DNA of 64,000 bases from Chionoecetes opilio. Its lineage: Eukaryota; Arthropoda; Malacostraca; Decapoda; Majidae. This document shows, one piece after another, positions 22,026 to 33,486 of this stretch. Location of the stretch: the NCBI GenBank assembly GCA_016584305.1, contig JACEEZ010020527.1, forward strand, positions 1 through 64,000. The letters run 5' to 3'. Position 1 is the stretch's first letter. Each line of letters starts with the position of its first letter. Under the pieces are notes generated by a model. The model saw only the letters and a program-made list of their open reading frames with translations, did not search any database and was not told where the DNA came from. The translations under genes and the position numbers were made by a program.

Positions 22026-22649
22026 TAACTAGCCGCAAAGCCGGCCTCCGGGCGGACTTTTTGGCTAGCTCCTGCGGAGGGCTATTGGTGGGCCCACCAC
22101 CTGTGTTTGGTGGGCCTTCGGCCCACCAAACATGGACTCTCCAGATAGCCCCTTCTAACTTTCCTGAAATCATGGATGTAGAAATGTATGTATTCCCCCC
22201 ACCCATTCACTCACCCATTACCCATCACCCCCCACCCATTCACTCACCCATTACCCATCACCCCCACCCATTCACTCACCCATTACCCATCACCCCCCAC
22301 CTATTCCCTCACCCATCACCCATCATCCCCAACCCATCACCCCCCACCCATTCACTCACCCATCACCCCACACCCATTACCCATCACCCCACACCCATTA
22401 CCCATCACCCCACCCATTCACTCACCCATTACCCATCACCCTACATCAAGGTTTCCTCAATTCTCGCAACCCACTTTTTTTTTTCACAATTATCGCTAAT
22501 ACGCTGCTAAAAAAAAAAAAAAAAAAAAATTATCGGATCATCTCATAACTGGGCTTAAAACCTTCCCCTGGTCAACCCGGTTCCAAAAATGTGCCATATG
22601 AGTTGATTGCGCCACGGGGGGCGGAACCTATACCAGACACACACACACA

Positions 22650-22688
<39 letters not shown>

Positions 22689-22716
22689 GACAGACAGACA
22701 CACTTTCGCTTATATT
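22026..22716 (+). mobile_element. Helentron-like element H3 (no MITE)
   Basis: Starts CTAGCCGCAAAGCC, has TTCGG hairpins, the CCCATTCACTCA minisatellite at 22200-22440, CTCAATTCTCGCAACCC uninterrupted, oligo(A), (AC)n, GACAGACAGACAGACAC and ends CGCTTATATTATTATAG. Serves as the empty-site reference for MITE copies c and d. Confidence 0.7.
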
Positions 22717-22719
22717 ATT

Positions 22720-23975
22720 ATAGATTACCCATCACCCCCACCTATTCCCTCACCCATCACCCATCACCCCCCACCCATTCACTCACCCATCACCCCACAC
22801 CCATTACCCATCACCCCACCCATTCACTCACCCATTACTCATCACCCTACATCAAGGCTTCCTCAATTAGAGAGAACTGCAACTTCGAAATGCCAGTGGT
22901 CGCTGGCAGTTTTAACTCACAATTTGGTGAAAAGTTGGTCAACTTGAAAGAAAAATATGGGCTTATTCCACTGCACTTAAAACACAAAAGTATAATTTTA
23001 AGAACGATTTTCTTCTATATGTATATTGTATAGAAGCCTGAGTCTGTAAAACATGCATTTAACCAAATAACCAAGTGGGTTATATTTGAGGAGGCGAGGT
23101 AAATGTTACTCTATGATATTATATAGTCAATAACGTATGTTTAGAAGTTATCTATACCTAGGCAGTCATATTTTCCTGTTTATTATTGTGTATCAATCAG
23201 ATAGAAACCCTGGAAGTGCAATGAGTCGACGCGTGAAGTGGCAATGTTTTGATTCAATCGCCCCGCACAATCTCCCGCCCACCACTCCCCGCCGCGGCGT
23301 GTCGCCTCCACAATTAAAAACCTACATTGTCGCAGCAAAAAACCCGTTTTCGGCATTCTTATTCTTCGTTTTTCCAAGGCATTGCTTATTGTTTTTTTGA
23401 CAAGCGTTTGCCAGACGCAGCAGTACGGTCTTAGAAAACAGTGTGAACATCACCCAAATTTTACATGCCACAATATACATGTAAAAAAATATATTAAGCT
23501 TTGCTCTCGAGGCGAGTAATTTGCATTAAATTGCTTTTATAGAACGTTCCATCGTAATGAATGTCATCTATAATTAGTAGAACAACAGAAGAACTATATT
23601 TTTGGTATTCAGATGCGGTGCATCAAGTTTATCGCGAAATTAATTTATGAAAAATTTTAGTCGCGGAAGCAAAACACAGTAGACCAACCTTTGAGTTAAA
23701 ACTGCCAGGGGACCACTGGCATTTCTCGAGTTTCAGTTCTCTCTAATTCTCGCAACCCACTTTTTTTTCACAATTCTCGCTAATGGGCTGCTAAAAAAGA
23801 AAGAAAAAAAAAAGTGATCGGATCATCTCATAAGTGGGCTTATGACCTTCCCCTGGTCAACCTGATTCCAAAAAAAGTGCCATATGAGGTGTTTGCGCCA
23901 CGGGGGCGGAACCTATACCACACACACACACACATACACACACACACACACAGACAGACACACTTTCGCTTATAT
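22720..23975 (+). mobile_element. Helentron-like element H4, 5'-truncated (with MITE d)
   Basis: Begins within the minisatellite (ATTACCCATCACCCC) right after H3 ends, includes MITE d, then oligo(A), GTGCCATATGAGG, (AC)n and CACTTTCGCTTATA. Either a truncated copy or the product of unequal exchange with H3. Confidence 0.65.
22869..23744 (+). mobile_element. AATT-target MITE, copy d
   Basis: 876 bp between AATT at 22865-22868 and 23745-23748. Termini AGAGAGAACTGCAACTTCG and complement AGAGAGAACTGAAACTCG, inverted over about 65 bp. It occupies the same nucleotide position in its host element as copy c. Confidence 0.93.
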
Positions 23976-24058
23976 TTTTAAGATAGATAATAATCAGTAA
24001 ATTCTTCCTTTTACCACGTTTATAGGTTGATACTTCTACCGTTATGTTTATAACATGT

Positions 24059-24277
24059 TTAGGGCAGTGACACAGAGTAATGTAGTAATTCATTCCCGAA
24101 AATAAAAACCCTATAGATGTACCCTTTAGCAGTATCTGTGTAAACACGAACAGAGTTGCCAGATGGCGGTTTTCGATCTAAAAGTGTTTGTACAAAATTG
24201 ATGAGGAACAATATGCCCTCACGGTCTACTCGGTATTTCCTAATCATTTGTGCATCACTCAGCTCACACAAACACAT
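24059..24277 (-). pseudogene. Harbinger transposase N-terminal relic
   Basis: A short minus-strand frame reads ELSDAQMIRKYRVDREGILF then LINFVQTLLDRK, the pattern of the N-terminal helical region of HARBI1-like transposases (Y/R-LDREGILF). Further downstream the frame becomes meaningless and no DDE core is seen before the element ends. It agrees with the PIF/Harbinger reading of the 21854-24731 element from its 3-bp target site. Confidence 0.6.
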
Positions 24278-25389
24278 CCCTATGTGGGCGAATTTCCTTC
24301 ACTGAGGCTGTTATTGTGTCTCGACCCTGTTGACAGAAGGGAAAATTTTTCATAGTCGCGCTAGAACTCGGTGAAACTCACTCTTAGCCCTCACACGGGC
24401 TACTCGGTATTCCTAAAATCAGCTGTTGCATCACTCAGCTCACTCAAAAACACATCCCTATGTGGGCGAAATAATTCTTCAATGAGGCTGTATTGTGTTT
24501 CTCGGCCCTGTTAACAGTTGGAAAGTTTAATCATAGTCGCAGAGCCGTTATCATAGTCGCGCTAGAAACTCGGTGGAACCCACTCTTAGCCTCTCGGCCG
24601 CCCCCCCGTGTGTTGTGCTAGTCCCCCCACAGTTATGATATCCGCCAGCCAGTTGTGACAAAATGGGCCATTTTGTCAGCTATGAATAAACGTTCTTAAC
24701 TATGATCTCTGTTTTGAATTAATACCGGTTCCAGGGTACTGCAGTCCTATCATCTTCGGTGGCCTGCTAATACCAACGCTCCCCGACTCCTTCCCGACGC
24801 TGCACACCATCTGCAACATATATCGTCGCCCCACAGTTTGTGCAAATGGGTGCTAAGCTCTCTGGGAAAGGGGCACAGCGCACCACGCTGCAACCTAACA
24901 GGATGAAAGTACATGCCACATCGCAACATAAATCTATCAGAAACACAACCAAAAATCTTCAAGTACTATATATATCTACTGTGGTTTACAACTTCGAATC
25001 TGCGCTCGGGGGACGGAGCGAGCATATGCTACGTCACCGAGGCCTGGGCACATTCGTCTGCAAACTTGAGGAGGTGTTTTGAGGAACTCGGGGGAATTTT
25101 GCAGATTTTTGATTGGGGCGGATTATTTTAAAACGGCTACGTGTCTGCCACACATGTGACGACGTATTGTTGATATACTCGTTAATGGCTATGATTTGAT
25201 TGATTAAATCAGGAATGATGAAATGGTCTGGACGATTACTTCTAAGGGACACATCTCGTTATTGCAATGCACTGCACCTTCTTCATTAAAGTAGCGGCAT
25301 ACACCTCGTGGTTGTTCTTTGCGATTTTCTCTGATTTCTTGCAGGGCAGGTTGCAAAATTATAGGCATATTGTCTTGTTAGCGATGTCT

Positions 25390-26061
25390 CAGGATTAATT
25401 GCATTCCAGTGTTGTTCTCTGTATCATAATTACATACCACCATTCGGCATGTTAATTAGCGTTATCATGCCTCCTCAAAAGATTGATGCAGTTACAATAC
25501 ATGCCAATGTAATTATATTCACTTTGGGAGGTTCGAGTGCAATGGTAGACAGAAGAACCCTAAACCTAATTTGCTAGATTCCAAAGCATTATCCACTGTC
25601 TCCTAGCTCTAGATAGTCTACATAAAAAAACACTCGGATGGTTACTCTCCTGGTCTCGAAACCTGAAAGGTTTCATAATAAAATTCCCTAAAAGGGAAAG
25701 CATCATCTGCTACAACTGTGAAGGGCATTCGGCTACCTGTGCTACTTGCCGGAAGGGGCTGATCATTAGGTAGGCCACCATCTCCTTTCTCTAGTAATGT
25801 GCACAAGTTACTAGCATCCATACTCCACAATCTGAAACCCTACCATTAATCCAAACATCTGCATACAAAAACCTACAATTAGCATCAGCAACTGCCATCA
25901 ACACTATGCTATAAGTGCCTTTATAGTTAAAATAATAGGAACCACTGTTAGCAGGAGGGCGAATACGTATATGTTTTCCATCAATGGCACAGTTCGAAAA
26001 GTTCCATCGAACTTCAGACTCTACAGCTACCCTTTTCCATTGTTCAGGGCAATCGAGGAGT
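25390..26061 (-). pseudogene. PIF/Harbinger transposase exon 2 (block A copy)
   Basis: Counterpart of 35402-36080. The acceptor (ctcttttcag) precedes 26061. The piece from about 26000 to 25642 contains the NFSNCAIDGKHI-type first-Asp motif and the frame with VADDAFPFREFY. The last part (25640-25390) is damaged by several small indels relative to block B, so the RRTVDNAFG segment is out of frame. Not functional. Confidence 0.8.
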
Positions 26062-26224
26062 CTGAAAAGAGAGAGAAAAAATGATATCCAAAATATATAA
26101 TTATATTATCGTAATTTTGTAGCTTTCGATCTGTGACTCTCCCACGGGGGCAGAGGCATGAGGGTGGGGGGTTGAACATTTTGTTGTTAAATAAGAGCAC
26201 CTTTTTTTAAATATTGAACCTAAT

Positions 26225-26282
26225 CCATGGAAAAAATTTTATATATACATTATATATATATATATAATATTATATATATATA

Positions 26283-26345
<63 letters not shown>
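26225..26345. repeat. (TA)n tract, block A
   Basis: Almost uninterrupted TA repeats inside the introns of the two interleaved Harbinger genes. The block B counterpart is at 36256-36362. Confidence 0.95.
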
Positions 26346-26348
<3 letters not shown>

Positions 26349-26366
26349 CATATATCATTTTTACAG

Positions 26367-26698
26367 GTTGATTTGGACATCACGCAACCCTCCTCTCCAG
26401 ATGTAGTTATTCAGTCAGGTCCAGCTCGTCAGTCTACGCCAAGTCTTGGTTCCAAGGAGTGCCAAATGGTAAACGAAAACTGACTCATTCTGACGGATTG
26501 ATGGAGTTAGCGTTGAATGAGCTACAAGGTACCAGTATCAGTTGCCCTATGCAAAATCCTCCCCAACCAGAGGATCAGTTTGATGAACTTGACAAAATGA
26601 TCACAAAAGAGCTACGTTTACTGGGGGAAACACAGCAGTGTGTTGCAATAAAGCTTATGAATGATGTTCTTTGTAATGCAAAGTTGGGTAATTTTTAG
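26367..26698 (+). pseudogene. MADF-domain gene, last exon (block A)
   Basis: Follows an acceptor (tttttacag, ending 26366). VDLDITQPSSPDVVIQSG, then a +1 shift near 26445 and VPNGKRKLTHSDGLMELALNE, ending FDELDKMITKELRLLGE and CVAIKLMNDVLCNAKLGN. This C-terminal block resembles the BESS-like end of MADF proteins carried by PIF/Harbinger transposons. TAG at 26696. Confidence 0.7.
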
Positions 26699-26888
26699 CC
26701 TAGTGCAAACATAGCTTGTGGCCAGGCCAACAGGTAAGCTACAGATAATTTATGAACATGATCAAACTTAGATAGAAATATAGTAATTAGGAATTGACTA
26801 TTGCAATATTTGTTCTATTACAATTAATGTTATGTGTATTTTTTTTTTCCTAAAGATGTATTTCTCAAAGATGTTTGAATTTACTTAC

Positions 26889-27319
26889 CCAAAAATATTC
26901 ATCCTTTAGACATTCATAGATGGATTTGCGTCTCTCGTATGATGTAGGACAGGCTTTGTTTAGAGATTCTACTCGTGGATTGCAGACGAGTGTAGAAATA
27001 ACCTGTTGCTAAAAAACACAGTCACTTCCAGCCTTACTCCAGGTAATATGGCATCCCGCAGCATTGTGTCATTTTTCTTTATTTTGGAAGAAATCTTATG
27101 TAATATTAGGTGAAAGATGCCTGACGAGATTCTTATATAGTTTAGAAAATAATTTGGTTCGTCTAACCTCAGTTCATTAAATATGCCACTATAACTACTT
27201 TTTTTCTCTTCTGCCTAACCACTTCTTTTCTTTTTTCCTGTTTTCTGAGCTGCGCAGACAGTAATTAATCCTAGCAGGCCACTTCGTCTCCTTTTTAAGC
27301 AACTGGGAGCAGGAGCCAT
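26889..27319 (-). pseudogene. PIF/Harbinger transposase exon 1 (block A copy)
   Basis: Counterpart of 36895-37329 with the same ATG (27319) and donor GTAAGT. It has an extra in-frame stop (a TAG where block B has CAG, near 27218) and a 4-bp deletion (TAGC) at about 27098. Contains FNELRLDEPNYFLNYIRISP-type N-terminal text. Confidence 0.75.
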
Positions 27320-27542
27320 CTTTCACTTTGGAGTCAGATAATTTGAAGTGCACTCACTGGACTGAAACTGAACGCTGAACAAAAACCTTAGTGTGGATAC
27401 AACTCAGGTGTGGGGATACAACTCTGGCAACGTCATTGCTCGTCGGCAAGCACCGTCGGTGATGAGTGGTAGTGTGTACGGGGCAGCCGCCTTTACAGTG
27501 GATCGCCGCGAGGGGAAGTAGAGTTGCCGGAGTCGTGTTACC

Positions 27543-27979
27543 AGCAATCTGTTTATGAGGTGCAGTCCGCCTTTGTTTACTAACAAAAGAAAACGCGAAC
27601 TGCGCATGCGCGGAGGCAAATATTTTTTACTAAATTGATTCAAAGGGCCTAACATAACATGACTTGCTGATCGACAAAGGCATGCCCAGGCGTCCTACGA
27701 CAACAAATCTGTCTATTTATCAACAAAAAAGGGGGGGGAGGGCGAACTGCGCATGCCCGGAGGCGAATGTTTACAAACAAAGACTTGTTATCAGCAAAAT
27801 CATTCACAGGCGTCCTCCGACAATATGGCTGGAGATTTACAGGAAGGATTAGCCAAATATAGGGATGAAATAGGCCCTTTACATCAATTTACTGAAAAAT
27901 ATTCGCCTCCGCGCAAGCGCAGTTCGCGTTCTCTTTTGTCAGTAAACAAAGGTGGTCTGTACCTCATAAACAGACTGCT
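27543..27979. repeat. Inverted repeat with ~100-bp arms (block A)
   Basis: The left arm (27543-27650, CTGTTTATGAGGTGCAG ... AAAGGGCC) is complementary to 27870-27979; the loop holds a second GCGCATGCCCGGAGGCGAA motif. Same structure at 37553-37989. No coding content; probably a small foldback MITE. Confidence 0.75.
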
Positions 27980-28289
27980 GTTCACGCGACATCGGGACTA
28001 AGCTATCATGAATGTCCTTGCCATACTGAATAAAATATAGTTACCGTGTAGGCTGCTATGACTCCCTCAGCAACATAATCATGCATCACCGACAACTGGG
28101 TAGCAGCACGGTGAGTTACATCCTTGAGTTGTCCATCTCGTACCGTACAACTTTTTTGTGCCTTTTAACAACTTCCAGCAGCTTCCATCTTGTGTGCGTT
28201 GGGTCATGAGCAACGCCATTTTCTTGCAACCACTTGATGATATCTGCTTTGCAGGACTGACTTATTGGTGCCTTGTTTATCAATTTAGA

Positions 28290-29075
28290 TTGGTAAGGAG
28301 TTCATTACTATCAATGATTCTGGTGGAATATTTGGGAGCAGCTGTTTACAAAACCACTCTTTGAATGTTTCGTGTTTCATGGAGGCATGATAATCTCCTT
28401 TATTACCTTTCTTGGACTTAAACATTATGAGAGTCCCTGGCATAAAGCCGTTTTCTCCACCAGCGTGAACTATAATATATCTTTCTCTTTTCCCACCCTT
28501 GAAATGTGGTCCGGCGGCATCGTCTTGAGTTGTCTAGCATCGGTCAATATGTGCATTTTGATTGATTCACGTTTCATCAAGGTATATTTCAGGTCTTGGA
28601 TGGTCACTTCTTCTGGTCTTCATAAATTCTCGTAGGTATTTATTACTCTCGGCAACCATGTCATTTATTTCCATTAATATGGCTCTGCTACTCTTGTGTT
28701 TCTTGTACCTAAAGCCAATATTTTGCAGAAGCTTCCACAGAGTTGTTCTTCCTTCTTTGTAATTAAAAGGGGGCTGTTTTATCCTGTCAAGGACTGAATC
28801 CAGGGTTGGTAACTCAACTTATTCATAATAAGCAAGTAGTTCTCTTCTCAGAGCTTCTTTGTCGAAGTTGTCAATGCTGTTTAAGACATGACATGGTTTA
28901 TTCTGTCTGAATGGTGACTTGATTACTCCAGATCCACTCTTCTTTCCCTGGCTTACAATTCTTCTGACAGTACGGTGACATGCTTGAACGACTTCTGCTG
29001 TCTTTATCTCTGCTTCGCGGATGTTGCTGAAGTTTCCTCTTGTTTTGAAATATTGAAAAAACATTCAGTAACACA
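28290..29075 (-). pseudogene. Tc1/mariner-like transposase (block A copy)
   Basis: Same gene as 38296-39076. N-terminal HTH frame 29064-28819 (QYFKTRGNFSNIREAEIK, QACHRTVRRIVSQG) stops early because a TAA replaces the CAA codon (for Gln) at 28817-28819 relative to block B. Later pieces continue in broken frames. Non-functional. Confidence 0.8.
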
Positions 29076-29229
29076 TTTTTGTCCCGGCTATGCAGTGTAG
29101 CGTGTCTGGTTGACGTGAGAGCATTGTGTACATTCTCCATCGTCAACGTCACGTGGTCATCTGGAGTGACAGCAAGTAATAGGCTGCTACCAGAAGTGGC
29201 TCGGACGTGATACTCGCGGCCACAGTGGG

Positions 29230-29940
29230 TGGTGCTGGCCCACACGACATATTGTACTCTTAGGGCCATGTCACGCGGACACTTTTTCCGGCATCTTTTG
29301 GTATTTTGCTACCATTTGATGCCTGATACCGGCATCTTTTGGTAGCAAACGCGGAGTCGCGCATGTTCGTTCTCTTGCCACCAGTACTGGCATCTTTGTT
29401 TACATCTCGGAGCAGCCGACGCCACGCAAGACTTGTACGAACTACACATTTCAGTGAAATAAAGAGAAATGGCCAATCTTGGTGGTCAAGAGATGTTGTA
29501 GAATCTCTATGTGATATTTTTAGGGAAAATAACTGCTGTAGCTATATAGGGAATATAGCTGTATACTTCTGTATAGTAATAGTAATATGGTGTAGATGAG
29601 AGAATAATAAAGTGTTTGGTAGAGTAGGGTAGGCAAAAATAAATAGGTTTTTACTATATATATACAAGACACATGTATGATATGATACATGCGTGTTATT
29701 TATAAAAAAAAGTACGTATGATTTAGATATATAGTTAAGTTTTGAGTTGTTGATGAGAAGTTATGACATAAAATGTTGATAAAAAACAGAAATTTAATAG
29801 GCTGCGTGTGGTTTTACTATAGAAACGGATAATGATATTATCCCCATTTCGTCCATTTTATGCTCCTGGTAATGAATCCTAAAACCCTATTAGTTCGATT
29901 TCTAGCCTCAATACATTGTTTCCTAGGACGGAGGTCTGAG
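29230..29940. other. Unassigned sequence, duplicated at 39240-39950
   Basis: Contains a repeated ccggcatcttttggtatttgc-like motif at 29287-29350. The plus-strand frame 29339-29599 is kept in block B, but that follows from the duplication and its content is not recognisable. Confidence 0.5.
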
Positions 29941-29945
29941 CTTAC

Positions 29946-29999
29946 CCGCACACCCAAATCCGTCTCGACTTCTGATCTTTGATCATCTTCATCATCTTC
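29946..29999 (-). CDS. 54-nt acidic exon of the DUF7869-like gene (block A)
   Basis: Acceptor gttacag before 29999 and donor GTAAGC after 29946 enclose exactly 18 codons, EDDEDDQRSEVETDLGVR. Identical in block B (39957-40010). An acidic tail exon following 30177-30489. Confidence 0.6.
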
Positions 30000-30176
30000 C
30001 TGTAACAATAAAAAACAAACTAAAAGTATCGAGGCAAAACCTCTTAAATGTGATTATCATCATTATTATCAAGCAGTTAAAGCTATCCAAAATCATAATT
30101 GGAGGATATACCTGTATCAATATAATTTCTTATTTTAATTTGTTTTGATTGTTTGAAAATAATATTAGTAACTCAC

Positions 30177-30489
30177 CCTGATAATCATATGCCAACAAAT
30201 CGTTGTCTACATCCGATTCCATGTCGTTCTCATTGCTTGGTGAAGGTGCCAAACTTGTTGGTGTCCGTCTCTCTTGGTGTGAAAGTAGATCTTTGATGTA
30301 GGGGTATTTCATTGTATCAATGAAAGCCAACAAACATTTAAGGCTTACCACCTTTGCATCCTTCAAGGGAATACGGGCATCATACTTTTGTGGGAGTGTC
30401 GTGTCACTGAGGTTGAACAAATTCTGGGAGAAACTTCTTTTACCTGGCATTAACCTGACTGGAATGAGTGGTGCATCACTGTAGGCCAT
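30177..30489 (-). CDS. DUF7869-like gene, penultimate-type exon (block A)
   Basis: Open from ATG (30489) to a donor G|GTGAGT at 30177/30176. LMPGKRSFSQNLFNLSDTTL, then KVVSLKCLLAFIDTMKYPYI and KDLLSHQERRTP, then an acidic linker ending LLAYDYQ. The LL-x-FI...YI-x-DLL pattern matches the C-terminal part of DUF7869-type proteins, where a short block about a central coiled segment closes the domain. The true 5' border of the exon is uncertain because the upstream acceptor is not obvious. Nearly identical to 40188-40500. Confidence 0.5.
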
Positions 30490-30879
30490 CCAAATAAAGG
30501 GCCATCAAGCAAGAATAATTTTAATACACTCTACCCGTTGCATTCCACTGGTTGCGTTGTTCCATCGGTTGCGTTGTCTGTCCTTATTCCATCATATTTC
30601 TTCCCAGACCATTACAGGTGAGTTTTCAACATAACCGAGACTGACATACATACACTGTGAATAGACACGTGTCATATTAATGTAAAATTAGGTGCAGGAG
30701 GCTTTATATTGTTGTGATAAATGGTGACGAGGGCGAGCGGCGGTGGTGGAGCTGGTCAGCCATATTGCCTAGTGGTGACTGGCGGGACGTTCAAATGTAC
30801 TCACAAGCATCACTCAGGCCCATTTTTTCTACACTAAAGCCTCAGACAAGTGGCGGACACTAACAAAGCTATTATTTTA

Positions 30880-31350
30880 ATGGCAGAAATGATAAATTAG
30901 GCTGGTAAAAGGAATTAGATATGTGTAAAACAGTCAAAATACTGATGCCGAATTGGACTCGCTTGTGTTGGTACGTCTGCACAGAACTCCACTGGCCGGG
31001 CATTTGAAAACAATTCTTGACTATCCCACCCGTCAAGTTACGACTGTCGGAAATATCCACCAGCCGGGACTTGACGAGCATTCTTGCATATAGCCCAATG
31101 TACCCTTCCTTGTATGACTGGCTGATGACAAACATCCTGGCTTCTATGAAGGAAGCAGACTCATTGTTGGATCTACGATTCACAACACATTGCTTTAATA
31201 CGCCTATGTCAAAGCAGTCTTGCTGGCGCATCCTCACAACTGGATACTGGAAAGAAGTTGCACTCTGAATAATATTGCAGTAGGACTCAAAGTCGTAGAT
31301 GTTACTTTCACGGATAAATTTCCTTTCAATATTGCCAAAAGCACTCGCTG
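30880..31350 (-). pseudogene. DUF7869-like gene, catalytic-Glu segment (block A)
   Basis: Reads SAFGNIERKFIRESNIYDFE then YCNIIQSATSFQYPVVRMRQ and RSNNESASFIEARMFVISQS. In DUF7869-type proteins this follows a GHS motif, and the E of GNIE would be the third acidic residue of a D-D-E site. In block A everything upstream is missing: the frame starts at the LINE poly(A), so only the 3' part of the gene exists here. Confidence 0.5.
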
Positions 31351-31382
<32 letters not shown>

Positions 31383-31688
31383 TCACAAAGGACTGGCCAA
31401 GGGCACAGCAAAAATGGGTAACACAAAGCCCGCTTAGTTGCCAGGCCCTATAAAGAAGACAGTAAGAGAATAAATTAAAAAAGAGGGGTGAGCCAATTTA
31501 GTTCGGGAGGTGTCTTGTTACTCTTCTTTTGAAAAGATTTAAGTCATAGGAAAGTGGAAAAATAGAAACAGGAAGAGAGTTCCAAAGTTTACCAGTGAAA
31601 GGGATGAAAGAGTAGAGAGATACTGATTAACTTGCATTAGGAATATGGACAGAATAGGGATGATAATGAGTAGAAAGTCTTGTGCAGC

Positions 31689-31692
<4 letters not shown>
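31351..31692 (-). mobile_element. Jockey-like LINE, 3' end only (block A)
   Basis: A run of about 29 T (the poly(A) tail on the minus strand) followed by sequence equal to 41385-41697. At 31693 the match ends abruptly in (TA)n, while block B continues into a full element. Confidence 0.93.
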
Positions 31693-31770
<78 letters not shown>

Positions 31771-31810
31771 ATATTATATATATATATATATATTTTATAT
31801 ATATATTGTA
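31693..31810. repeat. (TA)n tract at the end of block A
   Basis: Nearly pure TA over about 115 bp, at the break point of the duplication. Confidence 0.95.
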
Positions 31811-33486
31811 GAAGTGACATAGTTGTCTAATAGTGCATACAGAGACACCCTCCCCTTCCAGAGGCCCCCTAACTCTATAGGAGGTAAGGTTAAGATTTTG
31901 TTGGGATAATAATTTCGTCGGGGGGTCGAGCCCCCCCTTTCGGAGGTTAAGTTAGGTTCAGTTAGGGTTATAATCCTCCCGACAGGTGATTACCTGCCTG
32001 CCTCTACAAAGTCTAAACAAATTATAAGTCCAAAGTCAAGAGGTTTTTTTAGTAGGAGGTTAATACGCCAGATTAGGGTAGGTTAGGTTTAGTTCAGATT
32101 TGTCACTACCCCTGTTATCCCCTCTATGAACGCTTGCCTTTGGAATTACCATTTTTCAGGCACCTCAGACTTTGTCGAGGAAATGGTGGAGATATTCGGC
32201 AACATTTCCACTAGTAATAGATGAAAAGGAAGAATAAAACCTATTTAATTACTATACGTAATTCAATAATTTTTCGCTTTTTTCGAAATCCAATAATTTC
32301 TGCACTAAAAGTGCAGTTTGACATTGGTAACGTAACCTGGCCTAACTGGGGAGTGAGGGGGGTGGGGTGCTGCTCGTTCACTAACCTAACCTGGACATTG
32401 GTTAACTGGCCAACATAACCTAACCACATATCCTAACCTAATTATTCAGGCAATTGCTGGTATTTAATACTTTATTGCAGAAAAACGGGTATAAGTAGAT
32501 TAAATGTATATATATATATTGGGTGGTCTAATATTAAAATCAAGAGCTGGAGCTGTCGCCAAAAATAGGAACACTCGCTTATGTGAAAAATAGGAACACT
32601 CGCCGACGTCGTCGAGAATTCCTATCGGCGGCAGTGTGGTTTAAACAGGCCTGACCTCACACTGGTACCTTTGCAGATATGAAGTAGAGTAAGTGTACTA
32701 TATGCTGCTGTAATGTCATTTAGATAAGCTTGGGGCAGTGCTTATGCAGTTTTACCAATCGTAAAATTAGAGAGAAACAAAGTCATACGGACTGGTATTC
32801 GTGACAAGACTCGGGACAGTTATTTTAACCAGACTTGACGTTCTCCTCTCGTGTCACACCATTGTAGCTCTATTATTGTGGTCCTAAAGTTAAGCCCGTG
32901 CTTCTAAATGTACAACTTATACTAATTTGTGCCCTATTATCTGCAAAATTCTGCAGAAACTACTACCCGTCACAGGGACTAGCGTCGAGTTGATAAGACA
33001 TTTCATCAGTTTTAAAGTTCTCTTCTCATGCCATTGACACTGTATATTCTTGTTCGTGGTCTTAAGGTAAGTCCGTGCTTATGGATGTACATCTATGTGT
33101 TTATTTGGGTCCTGGTATCTGTAATTACTCATTATTTCTACGACGATACTCAACGAAGCGTCTCTCATGATTATCTCTGACGTCACGTTTTAAGCCGTCA
33201 TAAGCGACCCCAGACCCTCGCTTGCCACGGCTTACGGTAGCTTGCGCCAGCTGGGCAAGCCAGCTTACGAAAAGTGCCTCGAGTTAACAGAAACCGCAAG
33301 CTGCCGGAAGGCGCCTTGCTCACCAAAATTCGCCTAATATTCAGTATGTTTAATATTGGGCGGGCATGCCCGTCACTCACCGTGACTCACGTCTCACCGA
33401 CTCTCACCTCACGGGTCAGTCTGACTGTCTGACTCAGTCAGCACCGAGCTGTCAGAAAAAGAGGATGTTTGCAGCAACTGTCTTAA
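31811..33486. other. Unassigned sequence between blocks A and B
   Basis: No gene recognised. 31880-32100 and 32330-32440 are rich in AGGTTAGGTT or its complement. 32835-32950 and 33000-33125 are diverged copies of each other (see findings). gtaggaacactcgc-like strings repeat at 32565-32605. Confidence 0.5.

Larger units (their letters stand above)
21854..24731 (-). mobile_element. PIF/Harbinger-like element nested at the centre of the TTAA foldback
   Basis: Inverted ends GACCGGTATTAT and, as complement on the right, GAACCGGTATTAAT; CAG flanks both sides (21851-21853, 24732-24734), fitting the 3-bp duplication of PIF/Harbinger. Block B lacks the insertion. It contains Helentron-like copies H3 and H4 and MITE d, plus a short transposase relic (24059-24277). 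A diverged direct repeat of about 170 bp (ctcggtattcct, catcactcagctcac and cacatccctatgtgggcga strings) recurs at 24230-24310 and 24400-24475. Confidence 0.75.
21421..25245 (+). mobile_element. TTAA foldback element (block A copy) with nested Harbinger
   Basis: Left end TTAA (21421-21424) then AGTAATCGTCCAGACC; right end GGTCTGGACGATTACT followed by a damaged TCTAA at 25241. Colinear with 34342-35268 except for the nested element at 21854-24731. The right half (24735-25245) is noisier than the block B copy. Confidence 0.88.
19243..31692. repeat. Duplicated block A (direct repeat of 33709-41697)
   Basis: Colinear with block B over about 8 kb, most of it nearly identical (for example 26360-31340 against 36365-41350, offset near 10,010). 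Two segments are present only here: 19427-20990 and 21854-24731; subtracting them gives about 8.0 kb, equal to block B. It ends in a LINE fragment that passes into (TA)n. It could be a real segmental duplication or an uncollapsed second haplotype. Confidence 0.95.

Noticed and set aside
29339..29599. 86-codon plus-strand frame kept in both blocks (also 39351-39611)
   Set aside because: No start context, domain or splice support; preserved simply because the blocks are near-identical.
31017..31453. Plus-strand frames kept in both blocks (also 41027-41457)
   Set aside because: Conservation is due to the duplication; they are antisense to the DUF7869-like gene and include the LINE poly(T).
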